Shown here: piece after piece, positions 62,598 to 64,000 of the stretch
Numbering within the stretch: position 1 is the stretch's first letter
Layout: each line of letters opens with the position of its first letter
Source: Streptomyces davaonensis JCM 4913
Lineage (GTDB): Bacteria; Actinomycetota; Actinomycetes; Streptomycetales; Streptomycetaceae
Assembly: GCF_000349325.1 (NCBI RefSeq)
Contig: NC_020504.1
Span: 8,474,326 to 8,538,325, forward strand
DNA: 64,000 nucleotides
Direction: 5' to 3'
Notes under the pieces: generated by a model
Told to the model about the DNA's origin: nothing
Database searches by the model: none
Seen by the model: only the letters and a program-made list of their open reading frames with translations
Program-made: the position numbers and the translations under genes

Positions 62598-64000
62598 GTG
62601 GGTGCGCCGGAGTCGAATGCCGGAGACGATTTCCACTTCTGGTGGGCGGCTAGTCGGGCGCTGAAATTGATTGAGCCGGGCACCGATCTCCGGCGTGTCA
62701 CACTCGAAGGTCTTGCTCACGTCGATGATCCCGACGACGAGTACGAAACGGTGGATGTCGCTGAGTACCTGGGTGGCGACGATGCCGCGTCGGCGGACGC
62801 GCTCGTCCTGTCGCAGCTGAAGTACAGCTCGCGTCACCCGCACATCGTTTGGACATCGGCCCGGCTCTGTAAGAGGAGTGTGCGGCGTCGCGCTGACGGC
62901 ACTACGACGCCACCACGATCCGTCATCGCGGATTTGGCGGCTGCCTATCGTCGGCTTGTGGACGATCACGGGATCGATGTCGCGTCGAGGGCCCGTATCG
63001 CGCTGGTTAGTAATCAACCGGCCGCGCCCGAACTGGTCTCGTGTATTGCCACTGCGTCGGCTTGGGTTCAAGGTCAAGATCAGACGGTACCGACCCGGGC
63101 TCTTCTCGCTGCGCTACCCACCGACCAGGCTGACATGATCCGGTCTCTGTACCAGGCTGTGGGCAGTCGGCTGAGCAGTCGGGAGTTCTGCGCGTTCATG
63201 GGCGCCCTCGATCTGTCGCAGACGGGTGCCATGGACAGGGCCGCACTGGCCCGCGCGGTTCGGTCCGGAGCGGCTGAGCTGACACCGGGCAAAGGGCACG
63301 ACTCGGCCCTGAAGCTGTTCCACCTGGTTCGTGCTCAGGCCCTGCCGGACAGCAACCGCAAGGGAGTGGCGGCAAGCGATGTCCTTGCGGAACTGGGGGC
63401 TCCCGAACTGCTGGATTTGTACCCGGCTCCCGCTCGGTTCACGGAAGTTCTTGATCCCCTTCCCGCACCCGGTGCCCGTTCAATCGCTGACGCTGTCATG
63501 AGGAATTCTGGGCGCCTCGTGGTGGCTCACGGAGATGCCGGGGCTGGGAAGACCACGGCGATCCGCCAGATGAAGGACCACCTGCCAGCGGGGTCGCAGG
63601 TCGTCCACTTCGACTGCTATGGCGGCGGAGACTATCTGAGTGCGGGTGAGGAACGGCACACGCCGGAGCGATTCGTCACTCAAGTGGTCAACGAACTCGC
63701 GCAGTTGTGCGGCACCCCGCTGCTCATTCCGGTCTTGCAGCGGCAGGAGGACCTTTGGCGGCGGCTTCGCCGCACGCTCGACGGGGCTGTCGCCGGGCTC
63801 CCGCCGAACGCCGTGGTCGTCCTGGCGGTCGACGCTGCCGACAACGCCGCGACAGCGGCTCGGGAATGCGGAAATCGCTCCTTTCTGCCGGAGCTGGTCC
63901 GCCTCGCCCTGCCCGAGCGAGTCTCCGTGGTGCTCACCGCGCGCAGCCATCGGGTCGGTTCGTTGGGAGCCACGACGGCTGCTGAGGAGGTTCCTCTCGC
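62598..64000 (+). CDS. STAND-type NTPase with N-terminal PD-(D/E)XK-like nuclease, partial (Avs-like)
   Basis: Open from GTG 62598 to the right edge (467 codons, no stop). Residues 12-110 fit a Mrr/Cap4-like nuclease core: E37 in VTLEG, D53 in TVDVAEYLGG and Q73-x-K75 in SQLKYS. A helical region follows (about 130-290), then a P-loop NTPase with Walker A GDAGAGKTT (K318), a GGGDYL-type loop and Walker B VVVLAVDAADN (D412). Later comes LVRLALPERVSVVLTARSH, sensor-like. Nuclease plus STAND NTPase plus (expected) C-terminal repeats is the plan of Avs-type antiphage sensors; the repeat part is outside the window. AGGGGGG precedes the GTG. Codon use is less GC-biased than in the core genes, suggesting transfer. 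Confidence 0.75.
   Translation, partial: MGAPESNAGDDFHFWWAASRALKLIEPGTDLRRVTLEGLAHVDDPDDEYETVDVAEYLGGDDAASADALVLSQLKYSSRHPHIVWTSARLCKRSVRRRADGTTTPPRSVIADLAAAYRRLVDDHGIDVASRARIALVSNQPAAPELVSCIATASAWVQGQDQTVPTRALLAALPTDQADMIRSLYQAVGSRLSSREFCAFMGALDLSQTGAMDRAALARAVRSGAAELTPGKGHDSALKLFHLVRAQALPDSNRKGVAASDVLAELGAPELLDLYPAPARFTEVLDPLPAPGARSIADAVMRNSGRLVVAHGDAGAGKTTAIRQMKDHLPAGSQVVHFDCYGGGDYLSAGEERHTPERFVTQVVNELAQLCGTPLLIPVLQRQEDLWRRLRRTLDGAVAGLPPNAVVVLAVDAADNAATAARECGNRSFLPELVRLALPERVSVVLTARSHRVGSLGATTAAEEVPL

Overview
The window is high-GC actinobacterial DNA. Strong G/C bias at third codon positions, many GTG starts, ATGA/GTGA overlaps between consecutive genes and the families present all point to a Streptomyces chromosome. 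The last 1.5-2 kb looks different, with lower G+C and relaxed codon use, and reads as the edge of an accessory island.

Layout. 1-5.7 kb: tail of an alpha/beta hydrolase, a family-X DNA polymerase with PHP domain, a CBS-pair protein, modABC molybdate transport on the minus strand and a molybdate-responsive HTH/MOP protein. 5.7-9.2 kb: a persulfide-handling locus (metallo-beta-lactamase/rhodanese fusion, rhodanese, TauE-type exporter, CsoR-family repressor without the copper His, membrane rhodanese). Three near-identical TACCCC-GGGGTA palindromes lie in its two control regions, so one repressor probably controls all of it. 9.2-16 kb: a tyrosinase with an unfamiliar His-rich partner, a NarL-type two-component pair, a membrane protein, an NDH-2-like flavoprotein, an RpiB-like isomerase and a DUF1275 membrane protein.

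16.5-45.8 kb: one uninterrupted plus-strand operon of 20 genes encoding a phage-tail-like contractile injection system. It contains sheath, tube, cap protein, AAA+ ATPase, tube adaptor, LysM protein, hub, spike, PAAR tip, gp25, two large gp6-like wedge proteins, a gpI-like/beta-helix protein, a DUF6519 protein and a terminal amidase. In the middle sits a 2247-residue protein with an N-terminal DUF4157 (eCIS-associated) domain, a charged linker, a coiled coil, a long hydrophobic-helix region and a C-terminal segment with a nuclease-like H...GG...NLVP...N pattern. The next gene looks like a SUKH-type immunity protein. This toxin/immunity cassette inside an injection-system operon is the most interesting feature of the window.

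45.8-51.5 kb: phenylacetate catabolism, with paaK and paaI divergent from paaABCDE; matching TetR-like operators flank the shared promoter region and a strong hairpin ends paaE. 51.6-62 kb: a TerD-like protein, a YfeX-like Dyp peroxidase, a DUF5997 protein, a LysR-type effector domain without its HTH, a secreted GH127 enzyme with an inserted LamG domain, a membrane protein, a HAD phosphatase, an Lrp regulator and a FUSC transporter.

The FUSC gene breaks off at about 62073 inside a transmembrane segment. Foreign-looking sequence follows, then a large gene (from 62598, running off the right edge) with an N-terminal PD-(D/E)XK-like nuclease and a P-loop NTPase of STAND type. Its architecture matches Avs-like antiphage proteins. 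The right end therefore probably enters a defence island that inserted into or replaced part of the FUSC gene.
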